DNA from: Sphingobium lactosutens DS20 | GTDB lineage: Bacteria > Pseudomonadota > Alphaproteobacteria > Sphingomonadales > Sphingomonadaceae | Direction of reading: 5' to 3' | Assembly (NCBI RefSeq): GCF_000445105.1 | Contig: NZ_ATDP01000101.1 | Location: 62,001 to 126,000 of the forward strand | Length of the DNA stretch: 64,000 nucleotides | Shown: piece by piece, positions 1 to 8,971 of the stretch | How the letters are laid out: every line of letters begins with the position of its first letter | Numbering within the stretch: position 1 is the stretch's first letter | Notes under the pieces: generated by a model | Told to the model about the DNA's origin: nothing | The model's database searches: none | What the model saw: the letters and a program-made list of their open reading frames with translations, nothing else | Position numbers and translations under genes: made by a program

Positions 1-3000
1 ACAAGCGCAGGATCGTCACGAAAAAGAGGGGCACGAGGAAGATCGCCAGCAGCGTCGCGGTCGTCATGCCGCCGATCACCGCAGTGCCGATGGCGACGCG
101 GCTTTGCGCGCCGGCCCCTGTCGCGATCGCCAGCGGCACCACGCCCGCGATAAAGGCCAGGCTGGTCATCAGAATCGGGCGAAAGCGCAATCGTGCGGCT
201 TCCAGCGCCGCGTCCCAGGCATTTTTGCCCTGATGATGGGCGAGCTCGGCAAATTCGACGATCAGGATCGCATTTTTGGCGGCAAGGCCCATGGTCGTGA
301 GCAGTCCGACCTGAAAGAAGATATTATTTTCCAGCCCCCGTGCCCAGACGGCGATGACCGCGCCGACGAGGCCCAGCGGGATGACCAGCAGCACCGCGAG
401 CGGGATCGACCAGCTTTCATACAGGGCCGCAAGGCAGAGGAAGACGACGAGCACCGAAAGGCCGTAGAGCAAAGGCGCCTGCCCGCCCGACAGCTGTTCC
501 TGATAGGACAGGCCGCTCCACGCATAGCTGGTGCCGGCGGGCAATTGCTTTTGCAGTTCGACGATCCGGTCCATCGCCTCGCCCGAACTCGCGCCCTCGG
601 CGGCCTGTCCCTGAATTTCGAAGGACGACAGACCGTTGAACCGCGACACGGACGTCGGCCCCATCACCCAGTGGGTGGTGGCGAAGGCGGAGAAGGGCAC
701 CATCTCACCGGTCGCGCTCTGGCGCACCATCCATTTGTCGAGATCGTCGGGCAGCGCGCGATAGGGAGCATCGGCCTGCATATAGACGCGCTTGACCCGC
801 CCGCGATCAATGAAGTCATTGATATAGGTGCTGCCCCAGGCGGAGGAGAGCACATTGTCGACGCTGGACTGGGTAAGGCCCAGCACCGCCAGCTTTTCAG
901 AATCGATATCGACCTGAAGCTGCGGCGTATCCTCTAGCGTGGCGGCGCGCACGCCCGACAGGATCGGATCGTTCGCGGCGGCGGCGATCAACTGGTTGCG
1001 CAGCGCCAGGAAGCGGTCCCGGCTCAGTCCACCGCTGTTGAGCAGTTCGAAGGTGAAGCCGTTGGATTGGCCAAGACCGCGAATGGCGGGCGGCGTCATC
1101 GCCAGCACGGTGGCATCGCGGATCGCCGCCAATTGCTTGTTGGCGCGCTGGGCGATGGCGCTGGCGGAATTGGCGCTGCCCTTGCGATCATCCCACGGGG
1201 CAAGGTTGATGAAGCCCTGCGCCACATTCTCCCCCTGCCCCTGGAAACTGAAGCCTGTGAGGATGAAGGCGAAGGCGACATTGTCCTTTTCGTCATTCAT
1301 GAAATATTGCCGCAGCTGTTCGGCCGCGACCGCCGTACGGCTGGACTTGGCGCCGGCCGGCAGCGACACCTGCGCCATGACCTGTCCCTGATCCTCGACC
1401 GGCAGGAAGCTGGTGGGCAGGCGGGTGAACAGCAGCACCAGCACCGCCAGGATCACCACATAAGCGCCCCAGAACAGCATGCACTTGCCCAGCACCTGCT
1501 CGGTCCGGCGGACATAGCCATGGGTCAGGCGATCGAACCAGCGATTGAACTTGCCCGCCCAGCCGCGTTGCCGCTGGTCATGCGCCGACGCCTTGAGCAA
1601 GGTCGCGCACAGCGCTGGCGACAGGATCAGCGCGACCAGCACCGACAATAGCATCGACGACACGATGGTGATGGAAAACTGGCGATAGATGACGCCGGTC
1701 GACCCGCCGAAAAAGGCCATGGGCAACAGGACGGCGGACAGAACCAGAGCGATGCCGACTAGCGCGCCGCCAATTTCCCCCATCGACTTGATGGTCGCGT
1801 CGCGCGGGGAAAGCCCTTCTTCCTCCATCAGTCGCTCGACATTTTCCACCACCACAATGGCGTCATCGACCAGCAGGCCGATCGAAAGCACCATGCCGAA
1901 CAGGGTCAGCGTGTTGATGGAATAGCCGAACAGGGCAAGGATGCCGAAGGTGCCGAGCAGCACGACCGGCACGGCGATGGCGGGCACCAGCGTCGCGCGC
2001 CAGCTTTGCAGGAACAGGAACATCACGACGACCACGAGCACCACAGCCTCGATCAGCGTGTGGATGACTTCGTCGACCGACAGCTGGATGAAGGGCGTGG
2101 TGTCGCGCGGATAGACGACCTTGTAGCCATGGGGCAGGTTGGCCGATAGGTCGGCGACCTTGGCCTTTACCAGTTCAGCGGTCTTGAGCGCATCTGCGCC
2201 CGGCGCCAGCTGCAACGCCATGCCGGACGCCGGATGACCGTTCAGCCGGGCCGAGGTCGTATAGCTTTCATTGCCCAGTTCCACCCGCGCCACGTCGGAC
2301 AGATGGATCACCGATCCGTCCGATTGCGTCTTGACGATGATGTTGCGGAATTGTTCGGGGGTTTGCAGCCGCGAGCGCGCGCGGACGGTGGCGTTTAGCT
2401 GCTGCCCTTCGGGTGCGGGATCAGCGCCGATCTGACCCGCCGATACCTCGACATTCTGGGACTGGATGGCGCTCTGCACGTCCGACGGCATCAGCTTGAC
2501 GGTCGCCAGCTTGAACGGATCGAGCCAGATGCGCATCGCATATTGCGACCCGAAGACCTGGGTCGCGCCGATCCCGTCGATCCGCGCGATTGGGTCCTGG
2601 AAATTATTGACCAGATAGTCCGCGACATCGGCCTGCGTGACCGTGTCGGTTTCGTCATAGAGGCCAACGACGAGCAGGAAGTCGGTCTGTTGCTTGGTGA
2701 CGGTCAGACCCTGTTGCTGCACTGCATTGGGCAGGCGGCTGAGCGCTTGCTGCACCTTGTTCTGCACCTGCACCTGGGCGGTGTCGGGGTCGGTGCCCTT
2801 CTGGAAGGTGACGGTGATCCGCGCCTGCCCGTTGTTGGTGGAGGAGGACGAGAAATACATGAGGCCGTCAATGCCGGTCAGCTGCTGCTCGATGACCTGC
2901 GTGACGCTGGTTTCCACGGTTTCGGCATTGGCGCCGGGATAGGTGGCGCTGATGCCGACGGCGGGCGGGGCAATGTCGGGATATTGCGCGATGGGGAGCG

Positions 3001-3088
3001 ACAGCATCGCGCCCAGACCCGCCAGCATGATGCCGATGGCGATGACCCAGGCGAAGATCGGCCGGTCTATGAAATAGCGACTGAGCAT
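1..3088 (-). CDS. RND multidrug efflux permease, HAE1/AcrB-MexB family (3' end outside window)
   Basis: Inner-membrane proton/drug antiporter subunit of a tripartite efflux pump. The start ATG at 3086-3088 opens a protein beginning MLSRYFIDRPIFAWVIA, the family's usual first helix. About 1029 codons lie in the window; family members have about 1050 residues, so only some 20 C-terminal residues are missing. Visible landmarks: porter-domain motif YPGANAETVE; the proton-relay Asp pair in GLLVDDAIVVVENVE of helix 4; and the helix-10 Lys in TMGLAAKNAILIVEFA. The gene lies 7 bp downstream of the membrane-fusion-protein gene, so the two should be one transcript. No outer-membrane factor is seen; it may lie beyond position 1 or be TolC-like elsewhere. 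Substrates cannot be told from sequence. Confidence 0.96.
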   Translation of the reverse strand, partial: MLSRYFIDRPIFAWVIAIGIMLAGLGAMLSLPIAQYPDIAPPAVGISATYPGANAETVETSVTQVIEQQLTGIDGLMYFSSSSTNNGQARITVTFQKGTDPDTAQVQVQNKVQQALSRLPNAVQQQGLTVTKQQTDFLLVVGLYDETDTVTQADVADYLVNNFQDPIARIDGIGATQVFGSQYAMRIWLDPFKLATVKLMPSDVQSAIQSQNVEVSAGQIGADPAPEGQQLNATVRARSRLQTPEQFRNIIVKTQSDGSVIHLSDVARVELGNESYTTSARLNGHPASGMALQLAPGADALKTAELVKAKVADLSANLPHGYKVVYPRDTTPFIQLSVDEVIHTLIEAVVLVVVVMFLFLQSWRATLVPAIAVPVVLLGTFGILALFGYSINTLTLFGMVLSIGLLVDDAIVVVENVERLMEEEGLSPRDATIKSMGEIGGALVGIALVLSAVLLPMAFFGGSTGVIYRQFSITIVSSMLLSVLVALILSPALCATLLKASAHDQRQRGWAGKFNRWFDRLTHGYVRRTEQVLGKCMLFWGAYVVILAVLVLLFTRLPTSFLPVEDQGQVMAQVSLPAGAKSSRTAVAAEQLRQYFMNDEKDNVAFAFILTGFSFQGQGENVAQGFINLAPWDDRKGSANSASAIAQRANKQLAAIRDATVLAMTPPAIRGLGQSNGFTFELLNSGGLSRDRFLALRNQLIAAAANDPILSGVRAATLEDTPQLQVDIDSEKLAVLGLTQSSVDNVLSSAWGSTYINDFIDRGRVKRVYMQADAPYRALPDDLDKWMVRQSATGEMVPFSAFATTHWVMGPTSVSRFNGLSSFEIQGQAAEGASSGEAMDRIVELQKQLPAGTSYAWSGLSYQEQLSGGQAPLLYGLSVLVVFLCLAALYESWSIPLAVLLVIPLGLVGAVIAVWARGLENNIFFQVGLLTTMGLAAKNAILIVEFAELAHHQGKNAWDAALEAARLRFRPILMTSLAFIAGVVPLAIATGAGAQSRVAIGTAVIGGMTTATLLAIFLVPLFFVTILRL

Positions 3089-3095
3089 GACGGCC

Positions 3096-4250
3096 CTATT
3101 TCACGCTGGCCGGCACGGGCTTCACCGTGGCGTCGGGCTGCGCCTTGTCCGTGCCTTCGACGATCAGCCGGTCGCCTGCTTTCAACCCCGCAGTGATCAG
3201 CCATTTGTCGCCGATCGCCTGCGCCGCCGTCACGGTGCGCTGCTGGACCTTGTTGTCCGCGCCGACGACAAGCGCGGTCGCATTACCCTTCGCGTCGCGT
3301 GCAATCCCCTGCTGCGGCGCCAATATCGCGTTGGGGACGACCGATTGCGGCGCGACCACGCGCACGAACATGCCGGGCAGCAGCAGGCCGTCGGGATTGG
3401 GGAAGCGCGCGCGCAGCGTTACCGTGCCGCTGTCGGGATCGACGATCGGTTCGGCGAATTCGATGCGGCCCTCCAGCGGATAGTCGCTGCCATCGTCCAA
3501 TTTCAGCCGGATCGTCGCGCTGGCGGGCAGCGTCTTGCCCGACGCCAGCGACCGGCGCAGCGCCAGCAATTGCGCGCTGGATTGCGTCACATCGACATAA
3601 ATGGGGTCCAGTTGCTGGATCGTGGTCAGCGGATCGGTCTGGCTGGCAGTGACCAACGCGCCGGGCGTGAAAAGCGTGCGGCCTGCCCGCCCGCTGATCG
3701 GGGCGCGGACCAGCGTGAATTCCAGATTGACGTTGCTTGTCTGCAACGTGGCGCGCGCCTGCTGCACCGCCGCCTGCGCCTGACGCGCGGTGGCGATCAC
3801 GTCATCCCGGTCCTGCGCGCTGACCGCTTCGGTGTCGCCCAGACTGCGATAACGCTGCGCCTTGGCCTGCGCGGCGGCGGCGGTGGCCTGTGCGCTGGCA
3901 AGCGTGGCGAGCGCCTCGTCGCGCGAGGCGCGATAGAGGCGCTGGTCAATCTGGTAGAGCGGCTGGCCGGCGCTCACCAGCGCGCCTTCGGTGAAGAGGC
4001 GTTTCTGGATGATGCCAGACACTTGCGGCCGCACTTGCGACATCAGCGTCGACACCGTGCGGCCAGGCAATTCGCTGGCCACCGTCACATTTTGCGTCGT
4101 CAGCGTGACCACGCCGACCTCCACCGGTCCCTTTTTCGGGGCCTTTTCCTGACTGCATGCGGCCAGCACCATCATCAGGGCAATCGGTGCGACCCGAAGG
4201 CCATGGGATCGTGCGGAGGTCGGCATGGATCGGCTGTCGTTCCTTGGCAT
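3096..4250 (-). CDS. RND efflux periplasmic adaptor (membrane fusion) lipoprotein, AcrA/MexA family
   Basis: Periplasmic adaptor linking the RND permease to an outer-membrane channel. The N-terminus carries a lipoprotein signal ending in VLAAC (Cys32 from this start), so it should be lipid-anchored to the inner membrane. Then come the biotinyl-lipoyl half motif (VRPQVSGIIQKRLFTEGALV), an Ala/Gln-rich alpha-hairpin (about residues 100-165), the second lipoyl half (VRAPISGRAGRTLFTPGALV), and beta-barrel and membrane-proximal domains. The length of 384 aa is typical. A start at 4226 (MPTSARSH) is an alternative; both have only distant AGGA-like sites. It is first in an operon with the permease and divergent from a two-component system that probably controls it. 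Confidence 0.95.
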   Translation of the reverse strand: MPRNDSRSMPTSARSHGLRVAPIALMMVLAACSQEKAPKKGPVEVGVVTLTTQNVTVASELPGRTVSTLMSQVRPQVSGIIQKRLFTEGALVSAGQPLYQIDQRLYRASRDEALATLASAQATAAAAQAKAQRYRSLGDTEAVSAQDRDDVIATARQAQAAVQQARATLQTSNVNLEFTLVRAPISGRAGRTLFTPGALVTASQTDPLTTIQQLDPIYVDVTQSSAQLLALRRSLASGKTLPASATIRLKLDDGSDYPLEGRIEFAEPIVDPDSGTVTLRARFPNPDGLLLPGMFVRVVAPQSVVPNAILAPQQGIARDAKGNATALVVGADNKVQQRTVTAAQAIGDKWLITAGLKAGDRLIVEGTDKAQPDATVKPVPASVK

Positions 4251-4595
4251 CGGCGTTACGGGCTCCTGCGATGCCGCCGGTTGGGAACAAGGGGGATGAT
4301 CGGGCGCGCAGGGGGGAGGGGTGGGGGCGCGCGCCAGGTCGATCAGGCCTGTCCGTTCGGCTTATCCGGCCGCGTCAGCGGCGAGGGGTCATCGCAGGAG
4401 CTCCGCTTTGCGTCGGCCACAGGGGGTCAGCCGACCGCATCCTCTTCGGGAGTTTGCACGTCACGTCATAGTGGGACTTGTTTTCGCTTGCGCTCCAACT
4501 GTTGCAGCGCCCTGCCCCTTCGTATCCCTTTGTATCAGCCTGTATCGCGCGCGAAGAAGCGCAGACTTTGCCGGGATCACGCGGTAGGAAAGGGC
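4251..4595. other. Intergenic region between efflux operon and response regulator
   Basis: About 345 bp of divergent promoter region. No convincing gene is seen: open frames through it have no ribosome site or recognisable domain. It holds the three phased GTATC repeats listed separately, and a G-rich run near 4301-4327 that I cannot interpret. Confidence 0.7.
4522..4546 (+). promoter_or_regulatory. Three GTATC direct repeats at exact 10-bp spacing (candidate OmpR-type operator)
   Basis: GTATC occurs at 4522-4526, 4532-4536 and 4542-4546, on the same face of the helix, 50 bp before the response-regulator ATG and upstream of the divergent efflux operon. OmpR/PhoB-family regulators bind tandem direct half-sites with 10-11 bp periodicity, so this is a plausible site for the adjacent regulator. 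Binding itself is inferred. Confidence 0.55.
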
Positions 4596-5324
4596 ATGCT
4601 GGACTCAATCCCTGCCCGCCCGGCGACCGTGCTGGTGGTCGACGACGACGCGGATATCCGCGACCTCATCATTGGTCAGCTGCATCAGGAAAATTATCGC
4701 CTGCTGGCCGCCGCCAGCCTGGCCGATCTGCGCCGCACGCTGAAGGAGGAGGCGGTGGACCTGATCGTCCTCGATCTCAACCTGCCCGATGGCGACGGGT
4801 TGATGCTGTGCCGCGAGTTGCGCGCCGAGGGAACGGAGGTGCAGATCATCATGGTAACGGCGCGCGGCAGCGCGATCGACCGGGTGCTGGGGCTGGAACT
4901 GGGCGCGGACGATTATCTCACCAAGCCGTTCGAGCCGCGCGAATTGCTGGTGCGCATCCGCAACCTGTTGCGACGCGGGCGCAATGAGCCGGCGGCGCGT
5001 CCGGCTGCCGCGCGCTTCACCCGCTTCGGCCCCTGGCGGCTGGATTTGCAACAGCGGCGACTGGTCGCGCCCGACGACAGTCTGGTGATGCTTTCTTCCG
5101 CCGAATTCCGGCTGCTGTCCCGCTTCATCGAGGAACCCAATGTCGTGCTGTCGCGCGAGACTTTGGTGCCCGAACGCCGCGCGACCGCCGCTTTCGACCG
5201 GTCGATCGATTTGCAGGTCAGCCGCCTGCGTCAAAAGCTGGCGACGGTGCCGGGCGGGGACGAACTGATCCTGACGGTCCGGGGCGAAGGCTATGTGCTC
5301 GCGAGCGCGGTGGAGCAGCTATGA
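4596..5324 (+). CDS. OmpR/PhoB-family response regulator
   Basis: Cytoplasmic transcription factor of a two-component system, 242 aa. Receiver domain at residues 11-125, with the acidic pocket (VVDDDAD, residues 14-20), phospho-acceptor Asp60 in IVLDLNLPDGDG, the Thr of MVTARG and the Lys of YLTKPF. A winged-helix DNA-binding domain fills residues 145-240, with the usual ending LTVRGEGYVL. The frame stays open far upstream, but the start at 4596 is preceded by AGGAAAGGG and begins exactly where receiver homology begins, so the upstream extension is rejected. The stop overlaps the kinase start as ATGA, implying translational coupling. Divergent from the RND operon, its probable target. Confidence 0.95.
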   Translation: MLDSIPARPATVLVVDDDADIRDLIIGQLHQENYRLLAAASLADLRRTLKEEAVDLIVLDLNLPDGDGLMLCRELRAEGTEVQIIMVTARGSAIDRVLGLELGADDYLTKPFEPRELLVRIRNLLRRGRNEPAARPAAARFTRFGPWRLDLQQRRLVAPDDSLVMLSSAEFRLLSRFIEEPNVVLSRETLVPERRATAAFDRSIDLQVSRLRQKLATVPGGDELILTVRGEGYVLASAVEQL

Positions 5325-6685
5325 CGGGTATGCGCCCAGTGAAGCGAATCCGCGCCTTTTTCGGGACGATGGCGGGGCAGATTTTCCTGATCCTGACGCT
5401 CGGCATGTCGGTGGCCGCGATCATCGCCCTGCTGGTCGCGGAACAGGCGCGGCATCATGATTTCGAACGGGTACGGCGCGCGCGGGTAGTGGCGAGCGCG
5501 GTCGATATCGCCGACCGGCTGCAGCGCGATCCTGCGCGCGTCGAAGCGATGATGGCCAATCACCGCATCGTCGGCGCGGCTATGGCGCCTGCCGGGGTGG
5601 CGCTGAGCGACACCGACGCGGAACTGGAATCGATCCTGACGGAACGACTGGGCAGGCGATCGCAACCCGAAGCGGGGCAGGTGCCGGCGGGCCTGTGCTT
5701 CCCCAGCGGCAATAAGGAACGCGCGGCAGGCGTGATCGACGCGCCGCGCCCGGACTGCTGGATCGTGCGCTTCACCGATGTGCGTGGCGCGCGGCGCGCC
5801 ATGGCCTTGAGCTTCCCCCGGCTGGTCAAACCGCCCAGCACCATCTTCAACCCGGCCTATCTGCTGGTCATCATCGCAGCGTCGGCGGGGCTGGCGATCC
5901 TGGTCGCGCGATCCGTGGCCAAGCCGTTGCGGCGGCTGGAGCGCGCGGCCGAAGCCTTCTCACTGTCGCTCGACCCCGAGGAAATTCCCGAGCGCGGTCC
6001 CGAGGAGGTGCGCGCCGCCCTGTCCACCTTCAATCTGATGCAGCGCCGGGCGCGGGCGGGCTTTGCCGAACGCACGCAATTGCTGGCGGCGATCAGCCAT
6101 GATCTCCAGACGCCGCTGACCCGCATGCGGCTGCGGCTGGAACTGGTCGACAATGTCGAACTTCGCGAACGGCTGCTGGCCGATCATCAGGCAATGCTGA
6201 CGCTGGTGCGCGAAGGGCTGGACCTGGCGAGCAGCACTGAATCACGGGAGGAATGGTCGGTCATCGACATCGATTCCCTGCTCGCCAGCATGGCCGAGGA
6301 TGCCGAGGATCTGGGCGCGCCCGTGCGGTTCGTCAGCGGATGCGGCGGCACGGTGCGGGTGAAACCCAATGCGCTCACGCGCTGCATCTCCAACCTGGTG
6401 GACAATGGCGTCAAATATGGCGGCGGCGCGGACATCAGCTGCACGCGCGCAAACGGCCGGCTGATGATCCATGTGCGCGACCATGGCCCCGGCATCCCCG
6501 CAGACCAGATCGACCAGATGTTCGAACCCTTCACCCGTGGGCCGAGCGGTCAGCCGGGCGGGCGGCATGGCACGGGCATTGGCCTCACCATCGCCCGGTC
6601 GCTGGCGATGAGTTTCGAGGCATCGGTGCGCTTGCGCAACGCGCCCGAAGGCGGCGTTGTCGCCACTATCGACATGAAGGGATAA
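5321..6685 (+). CDS. Sensor histidine kinase (HAMP, HisKA, HATPase_c)
   Basis: Membrane sensor partner of the preceding regulator, 454 aa. One helix lies at about residues 19-41 and another at about 178-198, enclosing a periplasmic sensing segment of about 135 residues with no domain I recognise. HAMP follows, then the dimerisation/phosphotransfer helix with His260 in AAISHDLQTPLTR. The ATPase domain has the N box (NLVDNGVKYGG), G1 (DHGPGIP) and G2 (GTGIGLTIARSLA). All catalytic motifs are intact. The ATGA overlap with the regulator gene shows an operon. Its position beside the efflux pump suggests that it senses an envelope stress or toxic compound; the ligand is unknown. Confidence 0.95.
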   Translation: MTGMRPVKRIRAFFGTMAGQIFLILTLGMSVAAIIALLVAEQARHHDFERVRRARVVASAVDIADRLQRDPARVEAMMANHRIVGAAMAPAGVALSDTDAELESILTERLGRRSQPEAGQVPAGLCFPSGNKERAAGVIDAPRPDCWIVRFTDVRGARRAMALSFPRLVKPPSTIFNPAYLLVIIAASAGLAILVARSVAKPLRRLERAAEAFSLSLDPEEIPERGPEEVRAALSTFNLMQRRARAGFAERTQLLAAISHDLQTPLTRMRLRLELVDNVELRERLLADHQAMLTLVREGLDLASSTESREEWSVIDIDSLLASMAEDAEDLGAPVRFVSGCGGTVRVKPNALTRCISNLVDNGVKYGGGADISCTRANGRLMIHVRDHGPGIPADQIDQMFEPFTRGPSGQPGGRHGTGIGLTIARSLAMSFEASVRLRNAPEGGVVATIDMKG

Positions 6686-6689
6686 GGCG

Positions 6690-7016
6690 TTAGGCGCCGG
6701 TCATGACGCCAAGGATGACGATCGCGATCGCGCCGCCCACAGCCTGCACCAGCCAGCGCGGCCGGTAGCTGAGGCCGAGCAGCAGCAGTCCGCCGACCAG
6801 CGGGAGCAGCCCGATCCAGCTGACCAGCCCGATACCCCCCTGCCAATGCGGCAGCATCGCGATCAGGGAGCAGAGGATCAGCAACCAGCCGCCGGGCGCA
6901 AGCAGCGGCGCAGCCCCTTGCTGGTGCCAGGGACCGGCCAGCGCGCGTTGGTGCCGGTTCATGCTCGCGGCCAGCGCGAACAGCCCCAGATAGAGAAGGC
7001 CCGCCGCCGCGATCAT
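6690..7016 (-). CDS. DUF3325-type small membrane protein of an iron-reductase operon
   Basis: A 108-aa hydrophobic protein with about three to four helices (MIAAAGLLYLGLFALAAS at the start; WLLILCSLIAMLPH; GLVSWIGLLPLVGGLLLLGL; GGAIAIVILGVMTGA at the end). It matches the DUF3325 family, which usually follows PepSY-helix proteins in iron-regulated operons. The start at 7014-7016 overlaps the PepSY stop codon as ATGA. A longer reading frame reaching 7445 is the antisense of the PepSY coding region in a shifted frame and is not used. By analogy with Pseudomonas FpvG/H/J/K-type sets it may help reduce ferric siderophores at the inner membrane, but no catalytic residue can be named. Confidence 0.85.
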   Translation of the reverse strand: MIAAAGLLYLGLFALAASMNRHQRALAGPWHQQGAAPLLAPGGWLLILCSLIAMLPHWQGGIGLVSWIGLLPLVGGLLLLGLSYRPRWLVQAVGGAIAIVILGVMTGA

Positions 7017-8524
7017 GCCGGCACCGCCCGCCGGCGCACGGGGGCGGCTGTCGCGCGACGCCGCACATGACGCAGGATCACCGGGGCCAGCGCAAAAGCG
7101 ACGGCGAGCAGCATCAGGTTCATCGTCAGCATGACAGGATCGACCGCCCAGATCGGTCCCAGCAGCGCGGCGACTGTGCAGGCCAGCGCCAGCAGGCCAA
7201 GCAATAGCGGCCAGCCAATCGCCGGTGGCAGCAGCAGCCCGGCCAGCACTGCCCCGGCGGCGCTCCAAAGTGCGACCGAAACCTCCGCTTCCGCGCGCGC
7301 GACCATGTCCAGCGGCAGCAGACGGTTCGCGATCAGAAATGCGGCCGCGCCGATCGGCACGCCAGTCAGCATGCCGATATTGATCCGTTCCAACAGGCGA
7401 TTGCCGAGCGACAAGGGCGCGCGTTCGCGGCGCTTCACCGTCCACAATATCATGCCGGTCGCGATCGCCATGGTCAGCATCGCCCCGCCAAGGAAATAGA
7501 GCCAGCGCGTCACGTCGGGCGCGAAGCGCGCCATATGCAGGCCATAGACGGTCTGGAACGCGCGCACGCCCGGGCGGTTTTCGGTCCAGCCTTTTATCAT
7601 CCGGCCGGTGACCCCGTCGAAACTGATTTCTCCGGGCATATAGCCGATCGCCTTGGCATCCGATGGATAGGCCACCACCACCGCGCCCGTGTCGCCGGGG
7701 TTGAAGACATAGACGCGCCCGATCGGCGCTTCGCCGAACTGGCGCTGCGCGCTTGCGAGCATCGGCGCGATGGGAGCGAGCGGCGCCTTGTCGCCCGTGG
7801 CTGCGCGGGTGACGGAGCCGGGCGCAAGGTCGCTGTACATGGCGGCCACGTCCGTCCCATAGCCCGCCACGATGCCCCAGGGCAGGTTGATCGACGCCAG
7901 TGTCAGCAGGCCGGTAAACGTGATCATGATATGGAAGGGCAGGGCCAGGACGCCCAGCGCATTATGGCCGTCGAGCCAGCTGCGCTGTCCCTTGGCCGGG
8001 CGGAAGGTGAAGATGTCCTTGAAGATGCGTTTGTGCGCGATGATGCCCGTTACCAACGCGACTAGCATCATCATGGCGGCGAGCGACGCAAGCAGTCGGC
8101 CCCATGGATAGGGCAGTTCCAGTTCGAAATGCAGGCGGTAGAAAAACTCCCCGCCCAGCGTTTCACGCGCTACCGGCGCGCCGCTCACCGGATCGAGCGC
8201 GCGGGTGAGATAAGCGCCATCGCTGTCATAGGTCGCCTGCACCACATTTTGATGGGCATGAGGGGCGGTCAGATACCAGCCGGCGGAACCTTGACTATTG
8301 TCTTCCAGCCAGCGGGTTGCCGCGACGATCGCATCTGCCGGCGCGGCGATCGCAGTTGTTTCCGGGCGCATCCAGCGGCCAATTTCGTCCTTGAAGACGG
8401 TCAGCGTGCCGGTAAGGCACATGATAAACAGCACATGGCCCAGCAATAGACCGGTCCAGCCGTGCAGCCAGGCCATGGACTGGCGCGCGCCATCGCGAAT
8501 TGTCGCTGGCGCCGATCCTTTCAT
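7013..8524 (-). CDS. PepSY-associated TM-helix protein, putative ferric-siderophore reductase
   Basis: Inner-membrane protein of 503 aa with the PepSY_TM architecture. The first helix has the family pattern LHGWTGLLLGHVLFIMCLTGTL, followed by a periplasmic PepSY-like stretch, a helix near LLASLAAMMMLVALVTGIIAHKR, the conserved WLDGHNALGVLALPFHIMI segment (His ligands probably for haem), and a C-terminal bundle of hydrophobic helices. Homologues (PiuB, FoxB, FpvG types) reduce iron in imported siderophores. Start 8522-8524 (MKGSAPATIRDG) overlaps the stop of the preceding DUF3649 gene as ATGA. An extension to 8794 runs antisense-like through that gene and is rejected. It is the middle gene of a three-gene operon behind a Fur-box-like palindrome. 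Confidence 0.92.
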   Translation of the reverse strand: MKGSAPATIRDGARQSMAWLHGWTGLLLGHVLFIMCLTGTLTVFKDEIGRWMRPETTAIAAPADAIVAATRWLEDNSQGSAGWYLTAPHAHQNVVQATYDSDGAYLTRALDPVSGAPVARETLGGEFFYRLHFELELPYPWGRLLASLAAMMMLVALVTGIIAHKRIFKDIFTFRPAKGQRSWLDGHNALGVLALPFHIMITFTGLLTLASINLPWGIVAGYGTDVAAMYSDLAPGSVTRAATGDKAPLAPIAPMLASAQRQFGEAPIGRVYVFNPGDTGAVVVAYPSDAKAIGYMPGEISFDGVTGRMIKGWTENRPGVRAFQTVYGLHMARFAPDVTRWLYFLGGAMLTMAIATGMILWTVKRRERAPLSLGNRLLERINIGMLTGVPIGAAAFLIANRLLPLDMVARAEAEVSVALWSAAGAVLAGLLLPPAIGWPLLLGLLALACTVAALLGPIWAVDPVMLTMNLMLLAVAFALAPVILRHVRRRATAAPVRRRAVPA

Positions 8525-8889
8525 GCCGGCTGTCCTGCGGCCCAGGCGCCAAGCGCGAGCAGGCCCGCGATGCCGACAACACCAGCCAGCGCGCGCCACG
8601 GCCCCGACGCCAGAAAGGCCCAGATGGTGACGGCGGGCGCAACCGGATAGGCGACCATCGTCGCAACGGCGACGGCTTCCACCCGGCTCATCGGCAGGGT
8701 TCGCGCCAGGAGCGCTGCGGTCAGCGCCATCACGAGATAGGCGCCGACCGATCCCGCCAGCGCGCGCAGCGCCACATTGCCGCGATAGCGCCATCCCGTA
8801 TGCCGCCGCGCCGATGCCGTCACGCGCACCCGGCTCCGCCCGGCGCCGCCGACAGGCGCGAGCATCCCTGATGATGGCGGAGAAAACAT
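8521..8889 (-). CDS. DUF3649-type membrane protein, first gene of the iron-reductase operon
   Basis: A 122-aa protein with a basic N-terminal tail and three to four hydrophobic helices (GSVGAYLVMALTAALLAR; VATMVAYPVAPAVTIWAFL; GVVGIAGLLALGAWAAG). The family DUF3649 is usually encoded just before PepSY_TM and DUF3325 genes, as here. I chose the ATG at 8887-8889, 9 bp after AAGGA. An upstream in-frame ATG at 8938-8940 would add MISYRAREAGCAKDRDI and cannot be excluded. The operon promoter should lie between here and the palindrome at 8944-8960. The biochemical role is unknown. Confidence 0.82.
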   Translation of the reverse strand: MFSPPSSGMLAPVGGAGRSRVRVTASARRHTGWRYRGNVALRALAGSVGAYLVMALTAALLARTLPMSRVEAVAVATMVAYPVAPAVTIWAFLASGPWRALAGVVGIAGLLALGAWAAGQPA

Positions 8890-8943
8890 TATATCACGAT
8901 CCTTCGCGCAACCGGCCTCCCTAGCGCGATAGGAAATCATCAG

Positions 8944-8960
8944 ATGCGAGTCAATCGCAT
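8944..8960. promoter_or_regulatory. Fur-box-like palindrome ATGCGA-N5-TCGCAT
   Basis: A perfect 6+6 inverted repeat with a 5-bp spacer, 55 bp upstream of the chosen DUF3649 start. Iron-responsive Fur/Irr-type sites in sphingomonads often read ATGCGA-N5-TCGCAT, and the genes behind it are a classic iron-starvation set. Function is inferred from position and symmetry. Confidence 0.65.
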
Positions 8961-8971
8961 TAGCATATATG

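Noticed and set aside
3087-4595. Long 5' extension of the response-regulator frame
   Set aside because: It overlaps the whole adaptor gene antisense. Receiver homology begins just after the ATG at 4596, which has a good ribosome site.
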